From MFD01213-c1 sp963704405 (GTDB lineage: Bacteria; Planctomycetota; Phycisphaerae; Tepidisphaerales; Tepidisphaeraceae): a stretch of 64,000 nt of DNA. Made by a program: the position numbers and the translations under genes. The stretch is from the NCBI GenBank assembly GCA_963704405.1, contig OY969903.1:1240001-1304000 (forward strand), written 5' to 3'. Shown piece by piece: positions 9,264 to 19,947 of the stretch. How positions within the stretch are numbered: position 1 is the first letter of the stretch; the number at the start of each line of letters is the position of its first letter. The notes below the pieces were generated by a model, which was not told the origin of the DNA, made no database searches, and saw nothing but the letters and a program-made list of their open reading frames with translations.

Positions 9264-9650
9264 GTGAAAAAAGAAGTTGGGAAGTTGAAGGATGAGGCAC
9301 GTCAGTTCGCGATTGATGCCGCGAGGCTGGCGTCGCATACGCACTGTCGCAACATTAATGTGCTGGATGTGCGGGGTTTGTCGCCGATCACGGATTATTT
9401 TGTGATTGCGACGGGGACGAGCGCGCGGCAGATGCGTTCAGTGGCGGATGAGATTGAAGAGATGGGGCAGCCGCGGAAGTTTCGGGCGCTGAGCCGTAGC
9501 GGATATGAGGGGGAAAACTGGATCCTCACCGATTTTGTGGATGTGGTTTTGCATGTATTTGATCCTGAGGCGCGGGGATACTACGACCTGGACGGGCTTT
9601 GGGGGGATGCGCCGCGCGTGGAGTGGGAGGAAAAGGGGAAGGGGAAGTAA
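9264..9650 (+). CDS. rsfS: Ribosomal silencing factor RsfS
   Basis: RsfS (DUF143, Iojap family) binds ribosomal protein uL14 and blocks joining of ribosomal subunits when nutrients are short. Family signatures VLDVRGLSPITDYFVIATGTSARQ and the later DFVDVVLHVFDPEARGYYDLDGLWGDAP are complete, and the length of about 128 residues is normal. The start is unusual: the only in-frame standard codon near the family N-terminus is GTG 9264, 18 bp after a strong GGAGG (9241-9245). An ATT codon at 9252 has ideal spacing to that GGAGG, and a TTG at 9253 has it in another frame. A non-standard start or a missing base are both possible. Confidence 0.9.
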   Translation: MKKEVGKLKDEARQFAIDAARLASHTHCRNINVLDVRGLSPITDYFVIATGTSARQMRSVADEIEEMGQPRKFRALSRSGYEGENWILTDFVDVVLHVFDPEARGYYDLDGLWGDAPRVEWEEKGKGK

Positions 9651-9847
9651 GGTTTTATCGGGGTGGGGATGGCGCACGGTAGATGGTCCAGCGCGGTGAC
9701 GGCTTCACTTAACCATTGGCAGGACGTGAGCATCGCAGAGTGGCGGCTTCGCGTTGCTGGTATGGCTGCGCATCGCCAGCAGGGCTGCGCCTGTGATTCA
9801 TGGCGAAGACTTCTGCATGTTTTTGGGCCGCCATATCGGGCGACTGT

Positions 9848-10216
9848 TTAGATTCCGAGGCCGCCGTCGACGTAGGCGGTGGTTTCACTCGTGCGCCAAG
9901 CCATTTGTTCCAGGTGTTCTTCGAATGATCTGAGGATTTGGCGCAGGGAGTGGGAATCTGCGGCTGTCGCTGATTCCTTTGCACCGATTGTGGCGGCGGC
10001 CTGGTTGCGCAGGAATTCCTGGGAGATCAGGACGAAGTCGGCGAGGAGGTTGTTGATGGCGCGGCGGTAGCCGGCGTTGTAACCGTCCTGGCGGAAGGCG
10101 CCCAGAACGCCTTCGAAGGCGGTTCCAATGTTGGTGGCGTCGGCGGTAAAGCCGAAGGGGTCTGTGGGTGATCCTGGCTGGAGGTCAGTGTTTGACCAAG
10201 TTGTTGCGGTAGACAT
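9848..10216 (-). CDS. Small conserved-type hypothetical protein
   Basis: The 122-residue cytoplasmic protein has no recognisable domain. The central stretch YNAGYRRAINNLLADFVLIS followed by QEFLRNQ is predicted helical, and a second helical region (LRQILRSFEEHLEQMAW) follows. The pattern resembles small planctomycete proteins of unknown function, from memory only. The start at 10216 (MSTATTW) has GAGAAG upstream; an in-frame ATG at 10255 gives a longer but basic, unconvincing leader. Two short inverted repeats lie just upstream in its leader (GTGCGG/CCGCAC at about 10238-10258; TTGAGC/GCTCAA at about 10266-10282). Confidence 0.6.
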   Translation of the reverse strand: MSTATTWSNTDLQPGSPTDPFGFTADATNIGTAFEGVLGAFRQDGYNAGYRRAINNLLADFVLISQEFLRNQAAATIGAKESATAADSHSLRQILRSFEEHLEQMAWRTSETTAYVDGGLGI

Positions 10217-10513
10217 AAAGCACTTCTCAAATCCGTGCGGGAAAAAGAGCCGCACAAAAGGCCATTGAGCAAATGGCTCAACAGCAACTGAATTACACTT
10301 TCTTATTTAAATTGGGGATCTTGGGGAATTAGAGGCAACAGCACATGATCGTGCGCGGGCGTTGGCCGCGGGATACGAACATGCGAGATGGGTGGATGAG
10401 CGATTTCATGACAGGCTCAACTTTAGCATGTAGGAGGCGGAGGTCAAACATTTATTGAGATTTCCCCGAATTTACCGCTGGATGGAGCGCCGACTGCTAT
10501 TATTTCAAACGAT
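10217..10513. other. Intergenic gap with two short hairpins
   Basis: About 300 bp between divergent genes. The part nearest the minus-strand gene holds two short inverted repeats that would be in its leader RNA. The rest shows no gene-like frame. Confidence 0.45.
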
Positions 10514-10963
10514 ATGGATTCGATCGAACTCGAGCAGGCATCAGGGTTTCAGCCGGTGCAGGATTTGCGCAGGCGCATGGATGAACCGCCGCCGGTGCGA
10601 CTGGTGGCGGTGGAGGATGTGCGGCTGCCGGCGCTGCGCGGGGTGGAAGAGGAATTGGATTTTTTCTATGCGGGGCTTTGGCAATTTGATCGGGAAATCG
10701 CGGAGGGGGGCATGACGGTATACCGGGCTGAGAATGTGCGGCTTCGGTTTGAGGTGGTCGCGCAGCCGGAGCCGATCGAGCGGGGGACGCTTCGGCCGCT
10801 GGGAATTGAAGTGGTGTCGCTGAGCGAGGCGGAGTTGAAGCTTGTGGAAGCGGAACGGGAATATATTCGGCAGCGCGGGCTTACGCCGGGGCAGAATAGC
10901 TTGCTGCTACAGGACCCGGCGGGGAATTGGGTCGAGTTGTTTGAGGTACGGAGGGTGGGGTAA
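10514..10963 (+). CDS. VOC (glyoxalase/bleomycin-resistance fold)-like protein
   Basis: The 149-residue protein shows the beta-alpha-beta-beta pattern of a vicinal-oxygen-chelate half-module: VRLVAVEDVRLPALRGVEEELDFFY at the start and the typical closing strand DPAGNWVELFEV, where the final Glu is often a metal ligand. The first ligand position is not obvious, so metal binding and enzymatic activity are uncertain. No substrate can be assigned. It is followed 150 bp later by coaE on the same strand. An upstream in-frame start is possible but the region is not protein-like. Confidence 0.65.
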   Translation: MDSIELEQASGFQPVQDLRRRMDEPPPVRLVAVEDVRLPALRGVEEELDFFYAGLWQFDREIAEGGMTVYRAENVRLRFEVVAQPEPIERGTLRPLGIEVVSLSEAELKLVEAEREYIRQRGLTPGQNSLLLQDPAGNWVELFEVRRVG

Positions 10964-11113
10964 AGGGGATGAAGCCTGACACAGGACGGGGGGGAGAGGA
11001 TTGCGGAATTGGGATTTGAGGAGGCGTTGCGATTGTGAGGCCAGGACGCGGGTGTTTTCTTCGGTCCGGAATCCACAATCCAAAATCTTCGATCTTATTG
11101 TTACTATCTACCG

Positions 11114-11722
11114 GTGGCTTCGAAACCTGTCATTGGCATTGCCGGAGGGATTGGGAGTGGGAAGAGTTTTGTGGCGACGTTGTTTGGGGAGCTTGGGTGT
11201 TTGGTGATTCATTCAGATGACCAGGTGCGGGCAGCTTATAATGATCCTGACGTGCAGGATGTGCTGCGGAAGTGGTGGGGGGATGAGGTTTTTCGGGCGG
11301 ACAATACGGTGAACCGCTCGGCAGTGGCGGCTAAGGTTTTCAATTGGCCGGCGGAGCGGGAACGATTGGAACACCTCTTGCACCCATGGGTGAATGCAGC
11401 CCGCGAGCGCGTGATGCAGGAGGCTGCGGATGATGCGCAAGTCATTGCATTTGTTTGGGATACGCCACTTTTATTTGAGACGGATTTGAATCGGCAGTGT
11501 GACGCGGTTGTGTTTGTGGAAGCGGCAATTGACGTGCGGTTGCGCCGGGTGAAGGAGCAGCGGCGCTGGGATGAAGAAGAGTTGCTGCGGCGAGAAAAAT
11601 TACAGTGGCCTCTGGACAAGAAGCGAGAAATGTCGGATTATCTGCTCGTCAACACCGCCGACGCGGATAGTATCCGCGGTCAAATCCGCGAAATACTTTC
11701 CCGAATTCTCGCGAATCGATGA
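11114..11722 (+). CDS. coaE: Dephospho-CoA kinase
   Basis: CoaE phosphorylates the 3'-hydroxyl of dephospho-CoA, the last step of coenzyme A synthesis, in the cytoplasm. The 202-residue protein has the P-loop GIAGGIGSGKSFVA at residue 8, the substrate-binding HSDDQVRAAY (usual form DAD), the LEHLLHPWV helix and the LLFETDLNRQCDAVVFVEA core with its DTPLLFE motif. The length is typical. The start is GTG 11114 (GTG GCT TCG AAA). It is the only CoA-pathway gene in the window. Confidence 0.93.
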   Translation: MASKPVIGIAGGIGSGKSFVATLFGELGCLVIHSDDQVRAAYNDPDVQDVLRKWWGDEVFRADNTVNRSAVAAKVFNWPAERERLEHLLHPWVNAARERVMQEAADDAQVIAFVWDTPLLFETDLNRQCDAVVFVEAAIDVRLRRVKEQRRWDEEELLRREKLQWPLDKKREMSDYLLVNTADADSIRGQIREILSRILANR

Positions 11723-12479
11723 CAGGCCTTCGGCTGATGGGCAACGAGCCCGGGCGATCATTCCAGGAATAATCCCGCAGTTGCAGACGCCTTCTTTCAG
11801 GATGGCCGCTTTGATGGCGAGCAATCGCCGAACGATGGCGGGTTTTTTTGAGTGCCGCGAGCCAAACAATATACCGGGAAGTTTCACGAACGTGGGAAGA
11901 ACCGTTAGGCCATGACGGCCGACGGTCATCAGCTCGAAAATGCGGCCGGCTCAATGAACGAGCGGGGTTGCGAAATCGGGCGAGGCTCTAAACGAGTCTG
12001 AATGCCGTACGTAATTAAGTGAGTAGTAGACGTCCGTTGGGAATCGGGCGTAAGATGTTCATACTTCTCCCCATGCCAAATTGACGATTTGATCTCCCCG
12101 TGATCGGGCGGATCGGCGGCTGGTTTCTTTTTGAAATTGTCTGCCAGAGCATCCCCGCTTCCGATCATTGGCGCAAGGGCAGCCGGCATGATGCCGCCAG
12201 CTTTGCAGTGATTGGATTGGATGCACGCGTTACTCCGCCGCGACCGTTCGCGGAGAAAAATAACCTCGGCTCCCCGATTTGAGTTGAGTTTGAGTCGCCA
12301 CCGACCGTAGAGTTGTTCGAGACACCGATTGTCCAACCCCTCAAGTGTCGCAACCGACCCCCGAAGCATGCTTAGTCGAAGGGAACTTCAGCGAAGCTGA
12401 CTTCAACAAATGTCGTTTTCAAACTTCTTTTCAAACGAGACCGCTAGAAAATCATTCCTACATTTTGGAGGCTAGCCAC
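11723..12479. other. Long intergenic region / probable rho leader
   Basis: About 757 bp with no convincing gene. A short stem (CGCC/GGCG at 11826-11840) followed by seven T residues (11843-11849) may terminate coaE. A minus-strand frame at 11929-12369 is open but low-confidence. The 200 bp before rho could be an untranslated leader; rho is autoregulated through its leader in other bacteria, which is knowledge of the family and not seen here. Confidence 0.45.
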
Positions 12480-13981
<1,502 letters not shown>

Positions 13982-14355
13982 TGATCGGGGACCTCAACCT
14001 GATGTTCGCACAAACCTCTTCCCCCCTCTCCCGGAGCACCGGGAGAGGGAGGGGCGAGGGTGATTTCGAACGTCGGGCAGTTTTCGTCAAATCAAATTCA
14101 AATTCCTGCTCCTGACCTGGTCGCGGGGGGCAGTTGCCGATCCGCTCGCGTCTGTTGGGGTACGGATCGACTGAACTCGCCGAAGTCTGGGAGAGGAAGC
14201 AGGGGGAAGGTCAAATATGATTGCCTGCCGCACACGCGTGAACGGGAGTCTTTCTTGACCGTATGAATTGAAGTCCGGTACATTCGTGTCACAATAGCGG
14301 CTTCGGAAACGTCATTGCGGCACGCATTGCCCGCTCTTCGGAGGTTTTTCACACC
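13982..14355. other. Intergenic region with a hairpin repeat and a possible promoter
   Basis: About 374 bp. It holds the CCCTCTCCCGG inverted repeat (14024-14049) just after rho. Further on there is a possible promoter, TTGACC (14255-14260) and TACATT (14279-14284) with an 18-bp spacer, for the coiled-coil protein gene. No gene-like frame is seen. Confidence 0.5.
14024..14049. repeat. REP-like hairpin CCCTCTCCCGG / CCGGGAGAGGG
   Basis: Two perfect 11-bp arms (14024-14034, 14039-14049) flank AGCA, 40 bp after the rho stop. A second, opposite-oriented relative lies at 33131-33157, and both copies are flanked by TCACCCT-type sequence. There is no T-tract, so it is more likely an interspersed repeat than an intrinsic terminator. 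Confidence 0.75.
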
Positions 14356-15816
14356 ATGCCCCCCATCAATACCCAAGGATCCCGCGCCGGTTTAGTGACC
14401 GGCCTGGTGATCGTGTCGATTCTTTGCATCACGTCGCTGGTCTTTGCGATTTACTTCAACACGCAGTTGCGTGCGACAGAGCAGGAGTACACGAATTACA
14501 AGAAGAATTACAACGGTGTGGTGAGCGATGCCGCATTCACCACGCCGGACTTCACCACCTTGCAAGCGATGAAGAGCGACCCGGCCAGCGGCTTCACCGC
14601 TTCGGATACCGTCTTTGATATGGCGATCAAGCAGCGCAATGACCTGGCCGAGGCGATCACCGGTGCGCCCGGGGATGCGGCAGTGGCGCTGAAGCAGGCG
14701 AATGATGTCGTCACCAGCAAAGATACGACCGATAAGCTTAAAGCCGCCAATATCGCGTTGCCCAAGGGACTGGCGACTGTCGTGACGACGCTGGCGAATC
14801 AGATATCCGTCCAGCAGGGGCAGATTGCCAAGCTGGCGGCGGCAAAGAAGGCATCGGATGACGCGCTGACGGCCGCCAACGCGAACATCGCCGCCCAGGG
14901 CGCGGTGAATGCCAAGGCATTGGAAGATGCCCGAGCGGCGGCGGCGGCGGATCTGGCTCAGCGCGAGCAGCAGCTTCAATCAAATCAGGCTACGCTTGCC
15001 AAGCTGCAGCAGGATGCGCTAGACGCGGCCAAAAAGGGAACCGATGCGTCGCAGAGCACGCAGGTCCAATTGGCGGAGCAGAGCAAGCAGTTGCAGAAGG
15101 CGAATGACTTGGTGAAGGGGGCGGAAGCCAAGCTCGCCAAACGGCGCGTGGATGTAACCAACGCGGCGATTCGCGTTTCAGATGGCCGCATCGTCCGGCT
15201 GCCGGGCAATGGCATTTGCTATATCAATCTCGGGCAAGGCGACCAGGTAACGCCGGGGCTTACTTTCGAAGTATATGACGCTTCGCAAGGTGTTCCGCCG
15301 ATCCCGCCGGCTGTGACGGGCGACGAGCAGTTGCCGGTGGGCAAGGCTTCGATCGAGATCACCCGCGTGGGCGCAACCAGCAGCGAATGCCGGATTGTCG
15401 AAACTGCGCCGGGAGCGGTGCTCAGCGAAGGGGACCTGATCGAGAACCTCGTTTACGATCCGAACACCAAGTACAACTTCTACGTCTATGGCACATTTGA
15501 CCTGGCCGGCAATGGCCGCCCGACGGCGGCGGATGGGGAAGTGATCAAGCGGCTGGTCACCCAATGGGGCGCGAAGATCGTGGATAACGTCAATGTCGAT
15601 ACGGACTTTGTCGTTCTCGGCAAAGAACCAACGCTGCCGAACTTCACGAAAGAAGAACAGGAACAGCCGCTGAATGCGGACAAGCTGGCAAAAGCCCAGG
15701 CGGAATTAGAGAAGTACCAGGAAGTCGTGCAGACAGCCCGGGATCTGCATATTCCGGTGCTGAACCAGAATCGGTTTTTGTATTATGTGGGGTATTATGA
15801 TCAGGCGAAGCGGTGA
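14356..15816 (+). CDS. Membrane-anchored coiled-coil protein with BRCT-like C-terminal domain
   Basis: This 486-residue protein has one N-terminal membrane segment (residues about 13-33, LVTGLVIVSILCITSLVFAI). A long Ala/Lys/Gln-rich coiled coil follows (about 130-265), then a beta-rich region (VSDGRIVRLPGNGICYINLG to the 350s) and a segment near residues 370-425 (YNFYVYGTFDLAGNGRPTAA to DTDFVVLGKEP). The last has the spacing of a BRCT-like fold: a hydrophobic strand, a helix with LVTQWGAKIV and TDFVVLG. I recall similar proteins in planctomycetes, always uncharacterised. A role as an envelope scaffold is inference. The start ATG 14356 is 14 bp after GGAGG. Confidence 0.75.
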   Translation: MPPINTQGSRAGLVTGLVIVSILCITSLVFAIYFNTQLRATEQEYTNYKKNYNGVVSDAAFTTPDFTTLQAMKSDPASGFTASDTVFDMAIKQRNDLAEAITGAPGDAAVALKQANDVVTSKDTTDKLKAANIALPKGLATVVTTLANQISVQQGQIAKLAAAKKASDDALTAANANIAAQGAVNAKALEDARAAAAADLAQREQQLQSNQATLAKLQQDALDAAKKGTDASQSTQVQLAEQSKQLQKANDLVKGAEAKLAKRRVDVTNAAIRVSDGRIVRLPGNGICYINLGQGDQVTPGLTFEVYDASQGVPPIPPAVTGDEQLPVGKASIEITRVGATSSECRIVETAPGAVLSEGDLIENLVYDPNTKYNFYVYGTFDLAGNGRPTAADGEVIKRLVTQWGAKIVDNVNVDTDFVVLGKEPTLPNFTKEEQEQPLNADKLAKAQAELEKYQEVVQTARDLHIPVLNQNRFLYYVGYYDQAKR

Positions 15817-15820
15817 ACCC

Positions 15821-16288
15821 TTATTTTCCTCTCGCCCGCTGCATCAATGATGGACACAGCAGCAGCGTGATCGCGCTCTCCAGCGGTTCCCCTTTTTCCG
15901 CCAGGCCATCAGCCAGGAGCTTGAGCTGCCTTGCCTCGGCAGGTTTCAGCCCGGCGGTTTTCATCAGTTCCCGCAGCAGCTTGCCCTGATGGTTTAATGC
16001 ACGCGGGGCCGCTTCGCGCTTCTGGCGGCGGTTGAAGAGAACCAGCACGATGACGATCCCCGCACCCACGGCGAGGAAGGCAAGAACCTTGCCGCCGTCC
16101 ACGGAGCCGTCCATATTGCTTTGGATGCTCTTGAAGACGTCTTCCTGGGAAGGGTTGGCGTAAACGGGCGCCGATGTAATTGAGACGGAAACGGCGATCA
16201 GCGCACAGAGGCCGAGCAGGCGGCGGAGGGGCTTTGCCACCGCGGCGGGCAGGGGGGAAAATCGAGTTGGATTCTGCGGCGTCGTCAT
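15821..16288 (-). CDS. Small membrane protein of unknown function
   Basis: The 155-residue protein has a hydrophobic N-terminal segment resembling a signal peptide (LLGLCALIAVSVSITSAPVYA, residues about 25-45), a second membrane segment (VLAFLAVGAGIVIVLVLF, about 88-106) and a cytoplasmic-type C-terminal helix bundle (LRELMKTAGLKPAEARQLKLL). It starts 2 bp after the HEAT-repeat gene stop on the same strand, so the two almost certainly form an operon and may work together at the membrane. The arrangement is reminiscent of accessory flagellar or secretion proteins, but no family is recognised. Confidence 0.65.
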   Translation of the reverse strand: MTTPQNPTRFSPLPAAVAKPLRRLLGLCALIAVSVSITSAPVYANPSQEDVFKSIQSNMDGSVDGGKVLAFLAVGAGIVIVLVLFNRRQKREAAPRALNHQGKLLRELMKTAGLKPAEARQLKLLADGLAEKGEPLESAITLLLCPSLMQRARGK

Positions 16289-16290
16289 GT

Positions 16291-18255
16291 TTAGATCGCT
16301 GCCTTGCTGCGCTGTTCCTTAATCATTTCCGAGACAGCTTTCAGCACCGCCAACGCATATCGGCGGACTTTCATGTTCGTGTCTTCCTTAGCCATGCGGC
16401 CAACTTCACCGATCAGGTTCCACCAGCCGGTTTGTTTCAATGCCCACATGGCGCTGATGCGGTGTTCCGGCCGCGGGTCGGCGAGCATTCCCTGCATGGC
16501 CTCGCTGAAGATGCTGACGCGGAGGCGGTGCAGCACCTTGATGGCGTTGGCGCGCTCGCGGTTGCTGCCGACTCGGGCACGCTGGATCAGTACGGGGACG
16601 AACTGGGCCTGATGTTTTGATTCCAGGACCTCGATGGCGTTGGCGCGGACGCGGGCGTCGGTGTCGGTGAGCAGGCGCTCGATGAGCATGTCCGAGGCGA
16701 TCGATGGCACTTCGCCGATGACGCTGACGGCCTTGCTGCGAAGGCGGGGATGGACGTCGCCGCAGAGGGTGATGAGCTGCTCTTTCATCACGTCGGCGAG
16801 CTTGAGCTCCTGCACCATTTGCATCGCCTTGAGGCGCTGCTCGATCGGACCGGAAACCAGCCGGCGGCCAAGGCGCTGGCTGGCGTCAGGCAAGAGCTTG
16901 AGCATGGCGCGGCCGGCCTGCTTGCGGGTGCTTTTATCGATGCGGTCAAAGCGCGTCCAGAACTGATCGAAGCCGCTCTGGCCGACCGCACGGGAAATGA
17001 TTCGGCGCACCGATTCGGGCGCGGTCGTCATCATTTGCAGCAGCGAATTTTCGGCTTCGGGAGGGCGGCGGCGGACGATTTCGCGGGCGGCCATGCGCAT
17101 CAGGCGCTCGTCGGGATCGGTCAGGAATGACTTGATGAGTTGCACCGATGTGCCGCGCTTGCGCCGGCAGGCGATGCGGAGCAGGCGCAGGCGGGCGCTG
17201 AAGTCGGTCTGGGCGTGCTCGCGGAGGCGGTCCATGCGCTCGTCCTGCACCACATCATGGACGCCGGAGGCGGCGATCCATTCACCGATGCGAGCGGCGT
17301 CGCCGGCGTCGCGACGGGAGACGTCGCGGATAAGTTCCGATTCGTTCCACCAGGCGCCCCGCGTTACCAGATGAACGCAGGTTTGGAGGGCGTGGTCTTT
17401 GAGCCAATGCGTTTTGCGCAGCAGGGCGTCGAGGACGGGCGCTTCGTCGATGTGCGAGAAGGTGATGCCGAAGTGGGAGCGGAGCCCGCCGTGGCTCGCG
17501 CCAAGGAGGAAGGCGTCAACATGCTCGCTGGAAGGCGGTTGCTGGAGCCGGCGGACCATGGGGCTTTGCCCGCCGTGCTTGGCGGTGTTCAGGATCGCCA
17601 GTGTTTTGCTGCCCGGCCAGTCAGAGAGGAGCAGACCGGCGCGGAGCAGGTCGGGGCCGTGCTTGCCGCGGTGGCCGTCCATCGCGCGGGCGATGGCTTG
17701 TTCGATCTCAGGACGCTGATCCAGAAGCTGCTGATAAGGAGAAAGCGTCCGCGGGTGCGGCAGCTCGGACGTATCGAGCGATTCACCGGCCGAGGGATCG
17801 ACGTCGGCGATGCCTTCGCCTTTTTGCAGCTTTCGTGTTTCGGTGGAAACCCAGCGCGCAAGGGCGACCATTGCTTCAACTGCGCCTTTGCTGAGGGATT
17901 CATCGGGAGTATGCAGGTTTTCCGACAGCACATAGGCCAGCTTGCCCTGGCGGCCCAGTGCGATGAGCTTCATGGCGGCCAGCCGCAGCTCAGTCCGTTC
18001 ACTGCGGCCGGATTCACGCAAGGCGTGATGGAGCGTTTTGATGTTCTGGAGGATGTTGAGCTGGAGGGCTTCGGGGAGAGAATCGTACTGCCCGATAACG
18101 CCGGATAGGCCGTGGGTGGTTTCGCGGCGATAGAGGGCATCCAGCACGATGGTGCGCTCGGCATCATTGCCCAGACGAAGGGCTTCCAGCAGCGCATCGT
18201 CCGCGGCTTCATTTTCAGACTGAATCAGGGCCTGGATAAGTCGATCGAGCGTCAC
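16291..18255 (-). CDS. HEAT-repeat protein
   Basis: A helical-repeat protein of about 654 residues. The second half carries regularly spaced HEAT units such as VHPRLRSKAVSVIGEVPSIA, DTDARVRANAIEVLESKH and RPEHRISAMWALKQTGWWNL. Such solenoids are protein-protein scaffolds. No catalytic motif, signal peptide or membrane segment is seen. The frame is open to an ATG at 18462, but that N-terminal extension runs straight through an inverted-repeat element (18328-18442) and reads as low-complexity noise. The start is therefore placed at GTG 18255 (VTLDRLIQAL), the first codon before recognisable helical sequence. No clear ribosome-binding site supports this choice. It is coupled to the membrane protein gene downstream. 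Confidence 0.75.
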   Translation of the reverse strand: MTLDRLIQALIQSENEAADDALLEALRLGNDAERTIVLDALYRRETTHGLSGVIGQYDSLPEALQLNILQNIKTLHHALRESGRSERTELRLAAMKLIALGRQGKLAYVLSENLHTPDESLSKGAVEAMVALARWVSTETRKLQKGEGIADVDPSAGESLDTSELPHPRTLSPYQQLLDQRPEIEQAIARAMDGHRGKHGPDLLRAGLLLSDWPGSKTLAILNTAKHGGQSPMVRRLQQPPSSEHVDAFLLGASHGGLRSHFGITFSHIDEAPVLDALLRKTHWLKDHALQTCVHLVTRGAWWNESELIRDVSRRDAGDAARIGEWIAASGVHDVVQDERMDRLREHAQTDFSARLRLLRIACRRKRGTSVQLIKSFLTDPDERLMRMAAREIVRRRPPEAENSLLQMMTTAPESVRRIISRAVGQSGFDQFWTRFDRIDKSTRKQAGRAMLKLLPDASQRLGRRLVSGPIEQRLKAMQMVQELKLADVMKEQLITLCGDVHPRLRSKAVSVIGEVPSIASDMLIERLLTDTDARVRANAIEVLESKHQAQFVPVLIQRARVGSNRERANAIKVLHRLRVSIFSEAMQGMLADPRPEHRISAMWALKQTGWWNLIGEVGRMAKEDTNMKVRRYALAVLKAVSEMIKEQRSKAAI

Positions 18256-18327
18256 TCGGTATTTATCGGACCGGGAACGGGGGGGGCTTGAAGGAAAGCG
18301 AAGGGGAAAAGGCCCATGCGAGAACTG

Positions 18328-18442
18328 CGCCAGCGGGGAGCCAGCGGCTTGGCCGCGGGATGGGATTAAACGGCTCTGCTTTCGCGAAATGGGACTTTTT
18401 TGGCTCTCGTCCCGCAACCAAGCCGCTGGCCTTCCCGCTGGC
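18328..18442. repeat. Inverted-repeat element AGCCAGCGGCTTGG...CCAAGCCGCTGGC
   Basis: Arms at 18328-18359 and 18410-18442 are complementary (CCAGCGGCTTGG against CCAAGCCGCTGG, plus flanking CCAGCGGG/CCCGCTGG and CGCGGGA/TCCCGC). They enclose about 50 bp that contain internal short repeats. The layout suggests a non-autonomous interspersed element or a palindromic intergenic repeat in the leader of the HEAT gene. Confidence 0.7.
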
Positions 18443-18604
18443 ATGGATGCGAAAGCAGTCAATAACTCGACATGATGCGAGGAGGCGATCAGTCCAACTT
18501 CCGCGCGCCCTCACCTTGCAGGACCTGATGCAGATTCAAAAAGAATAACTGGCATGCCGTTTTCATCGTCCTGTTTTACTTTTCCGCATCTAAGGAATAA
18601 GAGT

Positions 18605-19692
18605 TCAGCCCGCGCGTGGTGGGGGTTGAAAGGTTGCCCGCTCATGATCCGCACATGCTTTTCGCATCATCTCAGTGAACTGTTCGCTGCGGAATTTGAT
18701 GCGGAAGATGCTGCGGCTGGCATCCACTGTTCGTATCTTGAAGGGTTGCGTCAGCAGGTTCGGAATGATCGCCACCGCGAAGAGTCCCGCGAACAGTCCA
18801 ATTGTTCCCGCACCGAACAATCGGCCGAATTCATCGGCCTTGATGAGTGCGTAAAAAATGCCCGAGAGCACAAACACACCCCCAATGATCAGCAGCGCAC
18901 TTGTCCACCACTGCCACCGCAGTCGTGATGCACACTCGCGGCACAGCGGCACTTCCAGCCGCAGCTTATCGTTCACGGTGAACGGTGAGCGATACACGGT
19001 TGCGGTGGGGCCAGGCATTCACAGCATTGCTGTGGAACGACCAGATGACCCGTGCGGAAGAATGCCCAGTCTCCCATGGGTCCCGCGGCGTCTTCCCTCA
19101 GTTCAAACTTGTCTGATACAGGCGCCGGCGAAGCCAGTTCTTCGCTGGTCCAGCCTTTTGGTGTGCCGGGTGGAAGCGTGGGACGGCGCGGGTAAGTTTC
19201 GTTGGGATTAATACGGTTGCGCAGGAAACGTTGAAGCAAGAGGAACAGGCCGCTGCACATCAAGCCCGCGAATGCGGCAATTCCCAGGGTCAGGGGCAAT
19301 GGAGCCGAATGCCGGCCATCCGTTTCCAACAGCACGCTGCTGAATGACAGTGCAATGAATGCAACGATGATCCCTGTAACGATGCCCCACCCACGGAGCG
19401 CACGGTAACGCATACGTCGGTAGGAACCGACCATTTCCTCGTTTACCCAGTTGCAACTGGGACAGGGCACCAGGTCCGCATCACGTTCCAGCTTTCGGCG
19501 GAGGTTCTTCTGGGCGGCAGCCGACGCCCGGTTTTTGGCTGATTGTTGTCCGAGGAAATAGGGAGCCGAGCCCCGGCCCACCCCTTGGCGCGCCAGCTCA
19601 TAGAAGAACTTTTTCTTGCACTTCTCGCAATTGACCGGAACGATTCGCCGACCCGTAACCGTCGATGTAAAGGTTCTCCCCGCGTAGATCAT
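18605..19692 (-). CDS. Zinc-ribbon-like membrane protein, frameshifted
   Basis: Two minus-strand frames (19692 to about 19007, then to 18605) join into one protein of about 360 residues if one C is added to a C4 run (G4 at 19007-19010 on the plus strand). The N-terminus MIYAGRTFTSTVTGRRIVPV leads into CEKCKKKFFYEL and CPSCNW, two CxxC knuckles. Two membrane segments follow (GIVTGIIVAFIALSF and ALPLTLGIAAFAGLMCSGLF-like), then QQCCEC and CRECAS knuckles either side of the break and two more membrane segments (WTSALLIIGGVFVLSGIF, LFAGLFAVAIIP). The CxxC knuckle continuing across the break supports the repair. Function unknown; a zinc-binding membrane protein is likely. Confidence 0.78.
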
Positions 19693-19947
19693 GCATCGAA
19701 AACTATCGCCGGTGTGCGCAAATGGCAACCACGAGCAGAACTGAGCCGGCCGCTTCCCATTATCGACGCCAGCCCTCTGGAAGTCTGGCATGCCCGGATG
19801 CGGCGTGCCCGCGGTCGATCAAAGCGGATTAATTTACTATGTTCTAAATCGCGGAAACGGCCGGTTGCGGCTGTTCCGAGCGAAGACTGGGAAGCGGCCC
19901 CTTATCTGTTTCCGGCGGGCAGGAGGCCGCAGGGAGAAGGAGGACGG

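Noticed and set aside
11929..12369. 146-codon minus-strand frame in the coaE-rho gap
   Set aside because: No recognisable family, mixed composition and no ribosome-binding site; kept out of the gene list but not excluded.
17140..18108. 322-codon plus-strand frame under the HEAT gene
   Set aside because: Shadow caused by high GC content; the HEAT frame has repeat structure and the shadow does not.
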